Assembly: GCF_001884135.1 (NCBI RefSeq)
Contig: NZ_MAOC01000078.1
Coordinates: 79,279 to 143,278, forward strand
DNA: 64,000 bases
Reading direction: 5' to 3'
Source: Bacillus nitratireducens
Lineage (GTDB): Bacteria > Bacillota > Bacilli > Bacillales > Bacillaceae_G
Shown here: positions 35,097-43,872 of the stretch, piece by piece
How the letters are laid out: each line of letters begins with the position of its first letter
Position numbering within the stretch: the stretch's first letter is position 1
The notes under the pieces: generated by a model
Databases searched by the model: none
Told to the model about the DNA's origin: nothing
Seen by the model: only the letters and a program-made list of their open reading frames with translations
Translations under genes and position numbers: made by a program

Positions 35097-35348
35097 CTAT
35101 TTCCTACATAAGTACGCCTTCCGCTCGTTTTTAAAAAGTAAATAATGCGCCGTGTGAACTTTTCTTTCCAAATAATCAATAGAATACGAGCTTGATGGAT
35201 CAACTAAATCACCTATCGCCCCTGAAAGGTGATCAATTACCTTTTGCAATATTTCTAAGTTCTTCTTTTCACTCTCCATATTCATTTCATCCATAATGTC
35301 ACAAATAAGATATTGCACTTTCCGTAAGCGTAATTCCTTCTGCTCCAC
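35097..35348 (-). CDS. Small helical protein, unknown function
   Basis: This 83-residue cytoplasmic protein is predicted almost wholly helical (KELRLRKVQYLICDIMDEM...LEILQKVIDHLSGA). The frame extends to an ATG at 35372, but an AAGGAGGAG site lies inside that extension, six bases before the GTG at 35348, which is the more likely start. It lacks the SQELD motif of Spo0E-like proteins. Upstream of the Fur box, transcribed toward the NEAT gene. Confidence 0.55.
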   Translation of the reverse strand: MEQKELRLRKVQYLICDIMDEMNMESEKKNLEILQKVIDHLSGAIGDLVDPSSSYSIDYLERKVHTAHYLLFKNERKAYLCRK

Positions 35349-35482
35349 GTATATCTCCTCCTTATTAGTCATATTACGGTTTAAATATATGGGCTTATAG
35401 CTTAACCAATTCTAAAAATAACGTGAAACTTTAATTAGTAGGAATTTTGTCCATCCAAACTAATCCAGCTTTTTTGGGACAA

Positions 35483-35530
35483 AAAGATATCCATCTCTAT
35501 ACATGTAGTCATAGTGATGGATATCTTTAT
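35483..35530 (-). terminator. Terminator of lcfB
   Basis: AAAGATATCCATC / GATGGATATCTTT with a 20-base loop and T tail. Confidence 0.8.
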
Positions 35531-35532
35531 TT

Positions 35533-37065
35533 TTATACTTGCAATGCCTTCTCTCTCAAAGCTCTTCGTAACAACTTACCCGTTGTATTCTTCGGCAATT
35601 CTGTTAAAAACTCAATGCTCTTTGGCACTTTGTATTTCGCTAAATGCAGCGTGCAGTAATGCGTAAGCTCCTCTTCTGTTACGTTCGTTTGCTTCAGAAC
35701 GACGTAAGCTCGCACTGCTTCTCCTAAGTTTTCATCCGGTACACCAATTACGACAACTTCAGCCACAGATTCGTGAGTATATAATACTTCTTCTACTTCA
35801 CGAGGGTATACGTTATAACCACCAACTAGGACGATATCTTTTTTGCGATCGACGATATAGAAGTAACCTTCTTCATCCATTTTCGCTAAGTCACCTGTAT
35901 ATAGCCAGCCGTCTTTAAGTGTCGCAGCTGTATCTTCTGGCGCATTATAGTAACCCTTCATAACGTTAGGTCCGCGAACAATTAACTCCCCAACTGCACC
36001 GACAGGTACTTCTTCCCCAAGTTCATTCACAATTTTATTTTCTACATGCCAAATATTTGTACCAATCGAACCTGGTTTACGAGGACGATCTAACGGATTA
36101 AAACAAGTAACTGGCGATGCTTCTGATAAGCCGTATCCTTCTGAAACAATCACATCAAAACGTTTTTCAAAGTTTTGCAGAAGGGCAACAGGCATTGACG
36201 CACCACCTGAAATACAGAGACGAAGCGTCTTTACATCTTCTGCGCTTGCTTCTTCAAATAAATATAAGTAATTGTACATCGTCGGCACACCAGCAAAAAT
36301 CGTTGGTTCATACGTACGACAAATACGGAATACTTCTTTCGGACTAAACCTCGGTACCATTAAAATCGTTGCCCCGTTCACAATCGGCGCATTTACTGCA
36401 ACTGTTAAACAGAACACATGGAACATCGGCAATGCCGCAACGACGCGATCATCAGCAGTATATTGTAAATATGACGCAACATCGCTTGCATTACTATATA
36501 AGTTTTTATGTGTTAACATAGCGCCTTTTGGCTTTCCAGTTGTACCTGAAGTGTATAAAATAACAGCTACATCTTCTTCATCTAGTTCAGGACCTTCGTA
36601 AGTTATATCTCCAGTTCCTATAAAACTAGTAAACGTTTTCATTTTTTCCGTTTCTGTATGAGTAAAATCTGATGAGGTTTCGCATATGATGATGTTTTCA
36701 AGTGAAGGAAGTCTTGTTGTAAGAGATTGTATAACAGGTAGAAGGACGTCGAGTACAATGATTGTTTTTACATCTCCATTTTGTAAAATATAATGTATTT
36801 CGTCTGCTGTATAAATTGGATTAATCGGAATGACAGTTGCTCCGGCTTTCATCGTTCCGTATAAACCGACTAAAAAATGTGGTGAATTTCCAACAGCTAA
36901 TGCGACATTGTCCCCTTTTCCAATGCCCATTTTTGCTAAATTGCTAGAAAACCTAGTGACCACTTTGTTTAATTGGTCATACGAGACCGACTGATCCATA
37001 AATATGTATGCCGGTTTATCCCCCTTATTTTTTGCCGTTTCAGCCAAAGATTGAACGAGATTCAC
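35533..37065 (-). CDS. lcfB: Long-chain fatty acid-CoA ligase
   Basis: This enzyme activates fatty acids to acyl-CoA with ATP. It is a 510-residue ANL-superfamily protein with the AMP-binding motif YTSGTTGKPKGAMLTH, the GYGLSEASPVTCFNP block, and the C-terminal lysine region PKNTTGKLLRRALRE. It agrees closely with B. subtilis LcfB (YhfL) along its length and sits in the same neighbourhood as yhfI-lplJ. The start is GTG at 37065 behind AAAGGTGG. Confidence 0.9.
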   Translation of the reverse strand: MNLVQSLAETAKNKGDKPAYIFMDQSVSYDQLNKVVTRFSSNLAKMGIGKGDNVALAVGNSPHFLVGLYGTMKAGATVIPINPIYTADEIHYILQNGDVKTIIVLDVLLPVIQSLTTRLPSLENIIICETSSDFTHTETEKMKTFTSFIGTGDITYEGPELDEEDVAVILYTSGTTGKPKGAMLTHKNLYSNASDVASYLQYTADDRVVAALPMFHVFCLTVAVNAPIVNGATILMVPRFSPKEVFRICRTYEPTIFAGVPTMYNYLYLFEEASAEDVKTLRLCISGGASMPVALLQNFEKRFDVIVSEGYGLSEASPVTCFNPLDRPRKPGSIGTNIWHVENKIVNELGEEVPVGAVGELIVRGPNVMKGYYNAPEDTAATLKDGWLYTGDLAKMDEEGYFYIVDRKKDIVLVGGYNVYPREVEEVLYTHESVAEVVVIGVPDENLGEAVRAYVVLKQTNVTEEELTHYCTLHLAKYKVPKSIEFLTELPKNTTGKLLRRALREKALQV

Positions 37066-37229
37066 ACAAATCCCACCTTTATAAAATTTAGAATATTTAA
37101 AAATTCTAAATTAATTATATTAAAAGAAAATTAAAGTGGCAAGTGATATTCCATTAACTGCATATACACGGAGCATCTTCTGTTGAATTTATTTGGGAGG
37201 ATAAGGGAATTCCACTTACCAGCAAATTA

Positions 37230-37655
37230 TTAAACGAGGACAGAAATCATTTTAGGATAATATGCGCTCATCTTTTCACTAAGTTTTTTTAGTTCCTCTT
37301 TATTCAAGCTCGTATGCTCCCCATACAAGTTGATTGCCTCCGCTCCGTTTTCATGAAAGAACAATGTAACATACAATGTCGGTAACCCGCCATTGCCCTC
37401 ATCTATTGACAAGACAAGATCTGGTGTTTTATTCACAGTACTAAACGTTTCATTCCTTTTCCATTTCTTATTTTGAAACATAGTTTGTATATCATCTATC
37501 TTTCGTTTGTTATCTGTATGCGTAAAATATATGACATTATCCTTCGCAGGCTTTCCAATCGATAAAAGTGTGCGACTTGAGGACGTTTCATCGTTACAAG
37601 CTGTCATTCCGATGACGAAGCTGAGCAATAATACAACGCACATTACTCTTTTCAT
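37230..37655 (-). CDS. Small secreted lipoprotein
   Basis: A 141-residue protein with a lipoprotein signal (lipobox GMTAC, Cys about 20) and a mature domain of mixed strands ending in a helical segment (KEELKKLSEKMSAYYPK). The family is unknown. AGGAGG precedes the ATG. It is a single-gene unit between lcfB and lplJ. Confidence 0.75.
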   Translation of the reverse strand: MKRVMCVVLLLSFVIGMTACNDETSSSRTLLSIGKPAKDNVIYFTHTDNKRKIDDIQTMFQNKKWKRNETFSTVNKTPDLVLSIDEGNGGLPTLYVTLFFHENGAEAINLYGEHTSLNKEELKKLSEKMSAYYPKMISVLV

Positions 37656-37789
37656 TTCGATTCGCCTCCTTTTGAATATATATATTCCTTTACGAGGGGC
37701 AAATGTCCTGTGATTTTATGGTGAATGAAATTATATAAGCGATTTTTAAAATATATCGACTTACCGATAAAACGTGACAATCTACGCAA

Positions 37790-37820
37790 AAAAGAGGCTG
37801 CCCGTTACGGCAGCCTCCCT
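37790..37820 (-). terminator. Terminator of the yhfI-lplJ operon
   Basis: GAGGCTGCC / GGCAGCCTC with a 6-base loop and flanking A run. Confidence 0.85.
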
Positions 37821-37825
37821 CATTT

Positions 37826-38815
37826 TTAGAAGAATAAATGTAAGAAATCTTCTGTTGTAATATTACCAAAGTAGCGCGCGATATCTACACCTTCTAAAGC
37901 TACAGTGAATGCATCTTTATCAAATTGTACGCCTGTTAGACGCTCTTCAATGTCATGAACATCTAGTGATCCGAAGAAGTCACCGTAAATTTTACATTCT
38001 GTTACTGTTCCTTTTTTCACTTCAAGACGAACGTCAACTTGTCCAACTGGGAAGCGGTGTGAATGTTGTAAGTTGAACTTCGGAGATTTTCCGTAGTTCC
38101 AGTCCCAATTTTGGTAGCGCTCTTCAGAAAGTTTATGGATTTCTTTCCAATCATTTTCTGTTAATTCGTACGTTGGAATTTCTGTCTCACCTTCGAAAAT
38201 TGTTTCTAGAAGAAGTTGTCTAAACTCTTCTGTCGTCATTTTTTCGTTTAAGAACTCTGTAATGTTCGCAACGCGACTACGGATTGATTTAATGCCTTTT
38301 GATTGAATCTTATCCATTTTCACTTTTAGTGCTGATACAACGTGATCGATTTCAGAATCAAATAGTAACGTACCGTGACTGAACATACGACCTTTCGTTG
38401 AGAACTGCGCGTTACCTGAAATTTTTCTACCTTCAGCTAAAATGTCGTTACGACCACTTAGCTCTGCATTTACGCCTAATTTACCAAGCGCTTTCGTTAC
38501 AGGCTCTGTGAACTTTTTGAAGTTGCTAAAACTGTCTCCGTCATCTTTCGTAATAAAGCTGAAGTTTAAGTTTCCTAAATCATGATATACTGCGCCTCCG
38601 CCTGATAGACGACGAACGACATGAATTCCTTGTTCTTTTACGTAATCTGCATTAATTTCTTCTACTGTGTTTTGGTTTTTACCAATGATAATCGAAGGTT
38701 TGTTAATGTAGAACAGTAAATATGTTTCGTTAATATCTAAATTCTTCACACAATATTCTTCAATTGCTAAGTTTATTCTAGGATCTGTAATCCCTTTATT
38801 ATCAATAAATAACAT
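37826..38815 (-). CDS. lplJ: Lipoate-protein ligase
   Basis: This enzyme attaches free lipoate to lipoyl domains such as those of 2-oxoacid dehydrogenases and GcvH. The 329-residue protein has the lipoyl-AMP loop RRLSGGGAVYHDLGN, then LNFSFI and SGNAQFSTKGRMFSHGTLL. A C-terminal accessory domain (about 245-329) is present, as in LplJ. GAGGTG precedes the ATG. It is downstream of yhfI, as in B. subtilis. Confidence 0.93.
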   Translation of the reverse strand: MLFIDNKGITDPRINLAIEEYCVKNLDINETYLLFYINKPSIIIGKNQNTVEEINADYVKEQGIHVVRRLSGGGAVYHDLGNLNFSFITKDDGDSFSNFKKFTEPVTKALGKLGVNAELSGRNDILAEGRKISGNAQFSTKGRMFSHGTLLFDSEIDHVVSALKVKMDKIQSKGIKSIRSRVANITEFLNEKMTTEEFRQLLLETIFEGETEIPTYELTENDWKEIHKLSEERYQNWDWNYGKSPKFNLQHSHRFPVGQVDVRLEVKKGTVTECKIYGDFFGSLDVHDIEERLTGVQFDKDAFTVALEGVDIARYFGNITTEDFLHLFF

Positions 38816-38824
38816 CGTATCACC

Positions 38825-39559
38825 TCATGAATTCCATACGTAGCCACTATGCGCTAGCGTAATATGGCCACTGAAAATTTGTTTTGCTTCTGTTACTAAA
38901 TCAGATGGGTTTCCTGTATGCGGTAAGTGCGTTAATAAAAGTTCTTTTACATTTGCATCTTTCGCAATACTTGCCACTTCTGTACTATTCATATGCCCTG
39001 CTTTTGCAGCCTCTTGATGTGCATACATATTACACTCACAAATGAAAAGATCAGCATCTTTTGTGAATGGAATAAATTCAGGAATATAACTGGAATCAGC
39101 GCTATATACTACAGCGTCATCACCCGCTGTAATGCGCATCGCAAAGCATGTAACAGGATGAACAGTTTTTAAGAATGAAATGGAGAACGGTCCAACTTGA
39201 AGTGTTTCTTCTGGATTGTACGCGATTCCTTTCGTATGCGGTGCATGCGTTAAAGAATGGAATCCATTCTCATCAAACGAATGACCGTATATTGGTAACT
39301 CCGGTAGTTGTCCCTTTGCCCCGCTCATAATTAATCTCGCATATTGCAATACCCCAATGTCTGCAACATGATCGTGATGATAGTGCGACAGTACAACTGC
39401 ATCTATATCAGATGGTGTTATATATTTTTGAAGCTGTGCTAGTACACCACTGCCACAGTCTACAAGTAAACGAAAACCATCGTGTTCAAACAAATACCCC
39501 GACGTTGCTTCTCCCGCTTCTGGAAAGCCGCCCCAAAAGCCAACAACAGTCATTTTCAT
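38825..39559 (-). CDS. yhfI: MBL-fold metallohydrolase (YhfI)
   Basis: A 244-residue metallo-beta-lactamase-fold protein. The zinc motif HxHxDH is seen in LSHYHHDHVAD, with further ligands in VHPVTCFAM, SADSSY and LLTHLPH. The length and motif order fit the RNase Z-like/YhfI group; the substrate is not established. Nine bases separate it from lplJ, so they form one operon. Confidence 0.88.
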   Translation of the reverse strand: MKMTVVGFWGGFPEAGEATSGYLFEHDGFRLLVDCGSGVLAQLQKYITPSDIDAVVLSHYHHDHVADIGVLQYARLIMSGAKGQLPELPIYGHSFDENGFHSLTHAPHTKGIAYNPEETLQVGPFSISFLKTVHPVTCFAMRITAGDDAVVYSADSSYIPEFIPFTKDADLFICECNMYAHQEAAKAGHMNSTEVASIAKDANVKELLLTHLPHTGNPSDLVTEAKQIFSGHITLAHSGYVWNS

Positions 39560-39739
39560 ATGTATCCATCCTTTCTAAAACCGAGTAGGAATGCATGTTT
39601 TACGTACATCCTACATTGTTAACTATAATCCATTTCCTAAACTTTTTCATTAATTTTCAATTTTGTTATAAAACAGTTGTTGACTTTTGTTTTTTGTACT
39701 AATACAATGATAGTAAGAAATGGAAATGGAGGGATTGAC

Positions 39740-39868
39740 ATGATCGATCAACCAATGGAGTTTTTCAGAAATTTACCGACGAAAACTTGTGCGCACTGCG
39801 GGAAAGAAATTGATGAGCAGCACGAAGCATACCATAACAAATGTGACGATTGCGTTCACGAAGAATAG
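39740..39868 (+). CDS. yhfH: YhfH-family zinc-ribbon-like protein
   Basis: This small protein of 42 residues has two cysteine pairs, CAHCGKEIDEQHE and CDDC, likely to bind zinc. The ATG at 39740 has GGAGG 7 bases upstream; an earlier ATG at 39677 lacks one. Same position next to yhfI as in B. subtilis. Function unknown. Confidence 0.85.
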   Translation: MIDQPMEFFRNLPTKTCAHCGKEIDEQHEAYHNKCDDCVHEE

Positions 39869-39887
39869 TAGTTTGTGAACATAAAAA

Positions 39888-39914
39888 AACCTAGCAGACA
39901 TAGTCTACTAGGCT
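39888..39914. terminator. Bidirectional terminator (yhfH / LacI gene)
   Basis: CCTAG-AGAC / GTCT-CTAGG hairpin overlapping the end of the LacI gene. Confidence 0.7.
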
Positions 39915-40921
39915 AATAACATCGTATCCTTCATCGTTGAACCTTTCACCAAGAGCTCCAGTTCAAACTCATACAATTCTTTTTGTCGATAATTTTTCGT
40001 ATGGATTTTATCCATCATCAGATCGACAACTTTTCGGGCCATCTCATCGATTGGCTGTTCAATTGTCGTAATACCTGGTTCTGTAATTTGTGATAAAATT
40101 TGATTATCAAAACCGATAACAGCGAGATCCTCTGGGATACTCCAATTATGACGTTTCGCCTCTGAGATAATTCCAGCTGCAACCTCGTCGCCTCCTGCCA
40201 AAATCGCGGTAGGATTTTTTTTGTCCTTTAATACTTCATGGAATATTCGTTTTCCATCGTCCCAAGAGAAAGCGTTTTCAAGAAAGTCGATCGCTTCTAC
40301 TTCTCTACTCTTTTCAGTGATAGCGCGTAAAAAGCCCATTTTTCGCTGTTGGCTAACTACTTTTGTTTCGTTACCACGGCAAAAAATAAGATTACGATAG
40401 CCTTGTTCTAACACATGATTAGCAGCTATGTATGCACCTTGCGCATGATCAAACTTCACTGTCGGAACATTTGCTTCCTCAATATATTCATTACATAACA
40501 CGATTGGACCGTGTTGTAAGTATGGCTCTACATCTTCCCACGGATTTTCTAGTGAACATAGAATAATCCCATCTACTTGTTTCGTAGATAATAACTGTAA
40601 ATACTCCATCTCTTTTTCCGGTAAATATCTTGTTTGACAAATAATCAGTTTATATTTATGTTCAGAAGCAGCAATCTCGATTGCTTCAATAAATCTACTG
40701 AAGAAAGGATTTGTAATCCTTGGAACTAGCACCGCAATTGTTTCCGTTTTTTGTTTACGAAGCCTTCTCGCCGCAGAATTAGGAACGAAGCCTAAATGCT
40801 TCATCGCTAATTGAACCCTTTTTTTCTTCTCATCTGAAACATATGGATGATTATTAATCACCCTAGAAACCGTTGTCCTTGATAACCCCGCTAATTTCGC
40901 CACGTCCTCGATAGTCGACAC
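39908..40921 (-). CDS. LacI-family transcriptional regulator
   Basis: This regulator of about 337 residues has an N-terminal helix-turn-helix (STIEDVAKLAGLSRTTVSRVIN) with hinge helix (NSAARRLRKQKT), followed by a periplasmic-binding-protein-like sugar domain (about 62-330). The start is GTG at 40921, 8 bases after GGGGG; the longer frame to 40990 has no binding site. A palindrome resembling a LacI operator overlaps its promoter. The sugar ligand is unknown, and no transport genes adjoin. Confidence 0.88.
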   Translation of the reverse strand: MSTIEDVAKLAGLSRTTVSRVINNHPYVSDEKKKRVQLAMKHLGFVPNSAARRLRKQKTETIAVLVPRITNPFFSRFIEAIEIAASEHKYKLIICQTRYLPEKEMEYLQLLSTKQVDGIILCSLENPWEDVEPYLQHGPIVLCNEYIEEANVPTVKFDHAQGAYIAANHVLEQGYRNLIFCRGNETKVVSQQRKMGFLRAITEKSREVEAIDFLENAFSWDDGKRIFHEVLKDKKNPTAILAGGDEVAAGIISEAKRHNWSIPEDLAVIGFDNQILSQITEPGITTIEQPIDEMARKVVDLMMDKIHTKNYRQKELYEFELELLVKGSTMKDTMLLA

Positions 40922-40940
40922 GAAATTTTCCCCCTTTGCA

Positions 40941-40954
40941 TGAAAACGTTTTCT
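40941..40954. promoter_or_regulatory. cre-like / LacI-family operator
   Basis: TGAAAACGTTTTCT matches the LacI-CcpA operator pattern TGAAARCGYTTTCA except at the last base. It lies between promoter and start of the LacI gene, suggesting autoregulation or CcpA control. Confidence 0.65.
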
Positions 40955-41146
40955 TATCCTGATTATATAGTATATTATTGGAAACTGCAATATGGGTTCT
41001 TATGATTTTACTATATTAATATTATACATAGGGAAAAGTCTGTTAATGGGGAGGAATTATATAATACTTTTTTAATTTTACAGTATGCATATAAAAAAAG
41101 ATGTACATACCATAACGCATATACACCTTCTTAATTAATAGGAATT

Positions 41147-41656
41147 CTATTCAATATAAAAGCCCATCAATACGTCGTCTCCATATGATCCATCTTCATA
41201 TTTAATTTGCTTTCTTTGTCTCCCTTCTTCTACAAATCCCATACGTTTATACACTTTAATCGCCCGATTATTAATAGAAACTACGCCTAAGCAAATTTTC
41301 TCTAAACCTCTCTGCCCTTTAGCCCAACGAATAAGAAATTCAATTAGTTTCGTACCAATTCCTTGATTACAATACGCCTCCCTAATCCCCATTCCCATTG
41401 TGCCTGCATGTCGTAACCGTTCTAGTTCATATCGATTGAAAAGTAAAAAGCCAACCACCTTACTATCTACTTCATACACGATGTAAAGATTACCTTTCTC
41501 ATTGCTTTTCCGTATCTTTTCTCTTTCTGCGTCAATATCATTTGGTAATTTATTTGGAGATACTATAAAAAATTTTGTAGTAGTTTCCGATAATATAATT
41601 TCTTTTCTAATATCCATAATTGATTCCGCATCAACCTCTTTTGCTAATCGTATCAC
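41147..41656 (-). CDS. GNAT-family N-acetyltransferase
   Basis: The protein has 169 residues. The acetyl-CoA binding motif A is visible as REAYCNQGIGTKLIEFLI, followed by GVVSINNRAIKVYKRMGFVEEGRQRK, the motif B region of RimI-like acetyltransferases. Similar proteins acetylate small amines or antibiotics; the substrate is unknown. The start is GTG at 41656 after AGAGGTG. Confidence 0.85.
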   Translation of the reverse strand: MIRLAKEVDAESIMDIRKEIILSETTTKFFIVSPNKLPNDIDAEREKIRKSNEKGNLYIVYEVDSKVVGFLLFNRYELERLRHAGTMGMGIREAYCNQGIGTKLIEFLIRWAKGQRGLEKICLGVVSINNRAIKVYKRMGFVEEGRQRKQIKYEDGSYGDDVLMGFYIE

Positions 41657-41707
41657 CGAATCACCTCTTACCTTTTTCTTAAAAAAATAATACTAAGAAC
41701 CTCTAAA

Positions 41708-41739
41708 ATGCTCAATATGCAATATTGCATATTGAGCAT
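41708..41739. repeat. Perfect 32-bp palindrome between divergent genes
   Basis: ATGCTCAATATGCAAT joined directly to its reverse complement, no loop, T run on one side and A run on the other. It lies between the divergent GNAT and PH-domain genes, where a terminator is not expected. Confidence 0.7.
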
Positions 41740-41791
41740 CTTTTCACTTTTGATACAATATCCTTACATCTATATAAAAGGAATGTATACA

Positions 41792-42145
41792 ATGAATCCA
41801 ATTTTAACAGCTGCAAAACAAATACTACATAAAGAAGAAAAGATTTTATCTACTTTAAAATGCTCACTTACTGACTATATAAATACGCATAAGGTCCCAT
41901 ATCCAGGCATGCTACTTGCTACTAATAGAAGACTTCTCTTTTTTAGCCAATATAAAAATATATTAATTGCCGAATTTGAATATAAAAAAATTGTATCTAT
42001 AGAAACGAAGAGAAGAATTTTTGATAAAAAAATAATATTTTATTATGAAGATGAATATATAACGGTAGGATACATGACAAGTTCAAATATTGAAGAGTTC
42101 ATAGACTTACTACAGAGAAAATGCAAAACTAGCACGGACTCATAA
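41792..42145 (+). CDS. Bacterial PH-domain protein (YokE-like)
   Basis: A 117-residue protein resembling the bacterial PH (bPH_3) fold, with LLATNRRLLFF, then the strand pattern EFEYKKIVSIETKR and a C-terminal helix (NIEEFIDLLQRKC). The ATG at 41792 is 9 bases after AAAAGGA. Longer starts would run into the palindrome. Function of this family is unknown. Confidence 0.75.
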   Translation: MNPILTAAKQILHKEEKILSTLKCSLTDYINTHKVPYPGMLLATNRRLLFFSQYKNILIAEFEYKKIVSIETKRRIFDKKIIFYYEDEYITVGYMTSSNIEEFIDLLQRKCKTSTDS

Positions 42146-42170
42146 TCAGTGGGGCTCTCCCCGCTGATTC
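42144..42170. terminator. Bidirectional terminator
   Basis: AATCAG-GGGG / CCCC-CTGATT hairpin between the PH-domain gene and the DUF2087 gene. Confidence 0.75.
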
Positions 42171-42171
42171 G

Positions 42172-42477
42172 TTATTTTAACTCCTCCCACTTCGTCCATA
42201 TTTCTCTCCCGTTTATTTTGTACATATTACCGTCTCGATTCATAAACCCATGCACGATAAATTCTCGTCTAATCGTACAAAAATCATCATGATATTGTTT
42301 TATGAATGTATTAATTTCTTTTTCCGTATACTGATTTTCAGCATTTAATTTGCTAACTAAATGCTCTAACAATACTAGTTTTTTCTTCTTTTGACCTGGA
42401 ATCGATTTTAGACGATCCTCCTTATCGAAAAAGTTACGAATGGTCGTATCTCTGAATTTCATTTCACTTTCGATCAT
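42172..42477 (-). CDS. DUF2087-domain protein
   Basis: The protein has about 101 residues. The motif block LKSIPGQKKKKLVLLEHLVSKL, Y-T-E-K-E-INTFI, DFCTIRREFIVHGFMNRD matches the DUF2087 domain, usually found C-terminal in transcriptional regulators and here alone. The ATG at 42477 follows GGAGG at 8 bases; the ORF start at 42492 overlaps that site. Likely a small regulator by family; no DNA-binding motif is visible. Confidence 0.8.
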   Translation of the reverse strand: MIESEMKFRDTTIRNFFDKEDRLKSIPGQKKKKLVLLEHLVSKLNAENQYTEKEINTFIKQYHDDFCTIRREFIVHGFMNRDGNMYKINGREIWTKWEELK

Positions 42478-42513
42478 TTTATTGTCCTCCATCAGTTTTT
42501 GTGTAATAAAACT

Positions 42514-42729
42514 TTATTGTTTGTCCTTACTATTCTTCTTCATTCTTTTACTTACAACATCCATAAAGTAATACCCACTAATTAGCACATAGTAAACTAC
42601 AAGTATTCCTAGTGCATCTTTCATATTTGTATATTTTTCTTTATGAAACAAGATAGGTGAAAGGGCGTAAACAAGAAAGATGATTAGCGGATTTACGATA
42701 AAATAATAGGTAAGATTTCCTTTCATCAT
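42514..42729 (-). CDS. Small membrane protein
   Basis: A 71-residue protein with two hydrophobic segments (about 10-30 and 38-57) and a basic C-terminus (SKRMKKNSKDKQ). Unknown family. GGAG precedes the ATG. It probably shares a transcript with the DUF2087 gene downstream. Confidence 0.65.
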   Translation of the reverse strand: MMKGNLTYYFIVNPLIIFLVYALSPILFHKEKYTNMKDALGILVVYYVLISGYYFMDVVSKRMKKNSKDKQ

Positions 42730-42958
42730 ATCAGCTCCTCTATTCTAGTTTTCTCTGTAAATTGTTGTAATTCCTTTTCTTTTGTTTAGACTGCAATTAG
42801 AAATTAAAAGCAAGAACTCCAAGGACAAATTGATTGAGCCTCTGGAATAGCCGAATTAATAAAGAAAATAAAAAATCTATTTTCTAAAACATTGTTGTTA
42901 TTGCAAAGAGCTTTTGTATTATAGATGTATAGTAAAAAATTTATAGGAGTATAAGTAA

Positions 42959-43045
42959 ATAGAATACGAAATTGTGGATAAAGGAAAAAATTCAAAGAAA
43001 CATTCGTTGCCATTTATGAAGGAAGATGTTCAAATTTCGAGTTAA
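42959..43045 (+). pseudogene. Possible toxin C-terminal relic
   Basis: The open stretch IEYEIVDKGKNSKKHSLPFM ends KEDVQISS at a TAA, with another in-frame TAA just before it at 42956. It lacks a start and lies 30 bases upstream of a SMI1/HEAT-like gene, the usual order of toxin tip then immunity. The family is unknown. Confidence 0.4.
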
Positions 43046-43074
43046 TTTTAAATATAATGAATGGAGAATACATA

Positions 43075-43788
43075 ATGGACAATTTATTTAATCAAATTGC
43101 AACTTTTTTAAACATATCATTATCTCAAGAAATAACGAATGCTTTCAAAGATCCAATCTATTTGAAGCACAAGAATGATTTTTCAATACGTTTATTATCC
43201 TTTGAAGAAGCCACAGAAGTGTATGTAGACCTACATGAAAATGTTAATATTTCAGAAGTTTTCCCATTATGGACAGATGATAATTCCAATTATATAGCTG
43301 TTTACATGTTAGGACCACTAACAGGCAAAGTTTGTTTTATAGACCATGAGGAAATAGATTTGTCCCCAGTATATCCTAGTGTACAAACGTTAATAAACAC
43401 TCTATTAGAAAGTCCTGAAATCGATTGGTATGAACTTCCAAAATATTATCCTTGTTCCAAAGAAAATGCGGATGAACGACAACAAGATGTACACACCATT
43501 AAAGAATTGAAGAACCTTCTTAAACAACCTGAATTAACTGAAGAAAAACGAGCTCATTATTTATTTTCAATTATGGCTTTAACTCCTTATACACACTTAC
43601 ATGAAATAATTCCCTTCTTGGAAGAATCGGATATGTGGGTACAAGAGAGAGCCGCTGAAATTCTAGGCTTCCATAGATATGTGCCAGCTAGAGAGAAACT
43701 AAATTGGGTTAAAGAACACGGGCAATATAACGGGAAAATGGCAGCTGAATTAGCATTAAAAAGAATAGAAATGGAATTAAAGAACTAA
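43075..43788 (+). CDS. SMI1/KNR4- and HEAT-like protein, probable immunity protein
   Basis: A 237-residue protein. The N-terminal half (to about 140) has a SUKH/SMI1-like strand pattern (SNYIAVYMLGPLTGKVCFID); the C-terminal half contains HEAT-like helices (WVQERAAEILGFHRYVPAREKL). This combination occurs in immunity proteins of toxin systems. The ATG at 43075 follows GGAG. A toxin-tail relic sits immediately upstream. Function inferred from fold and context. Confidence 0.65.
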   Translation: MDNLFNQIATFLNISLSQEITNAFKDPIYLKHKNDFSIRLLSFEEATEVYVDLHENVNISEVFPLWTDDNSNYIAVYMLGPLTGKVCFIDHEEIDLSPVYPSVQTLINTLLESPEIDWYELPKYYPCSKENADERQQDVHTIKELKNLLKQPELTEEKRAHYLFSIMALTPYTHLHEIIPFLEESDMWVQERAAEILGFHRYVPAREKLNWVKEHGQYNGKMAAELALKRIEMELKN

Positions 43789-43842
43789 AATAAAAAAAAC
43801 ACTAACATAGTAGACTGACCTATACAAACGATAAGTTAAAAT

Positions 43843-43872
43843 AAAAAAGCACCAAAAAGGTGCTTTTTCCCC
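43843..43872 (-). terminator. Terminator of yhgE
   Basis: AGCACC / GGTGCT with a 5-base A loop and T tail, just after the yhgE stop. Confidence 0.8.

Noticed and set aside
42804-43013. 69-codon minus-strand ORF near the immunity-like gene
   Set aside because: It lies opposite the toxin-tail relic, which has a more protein-like composition, and it has no binding site.
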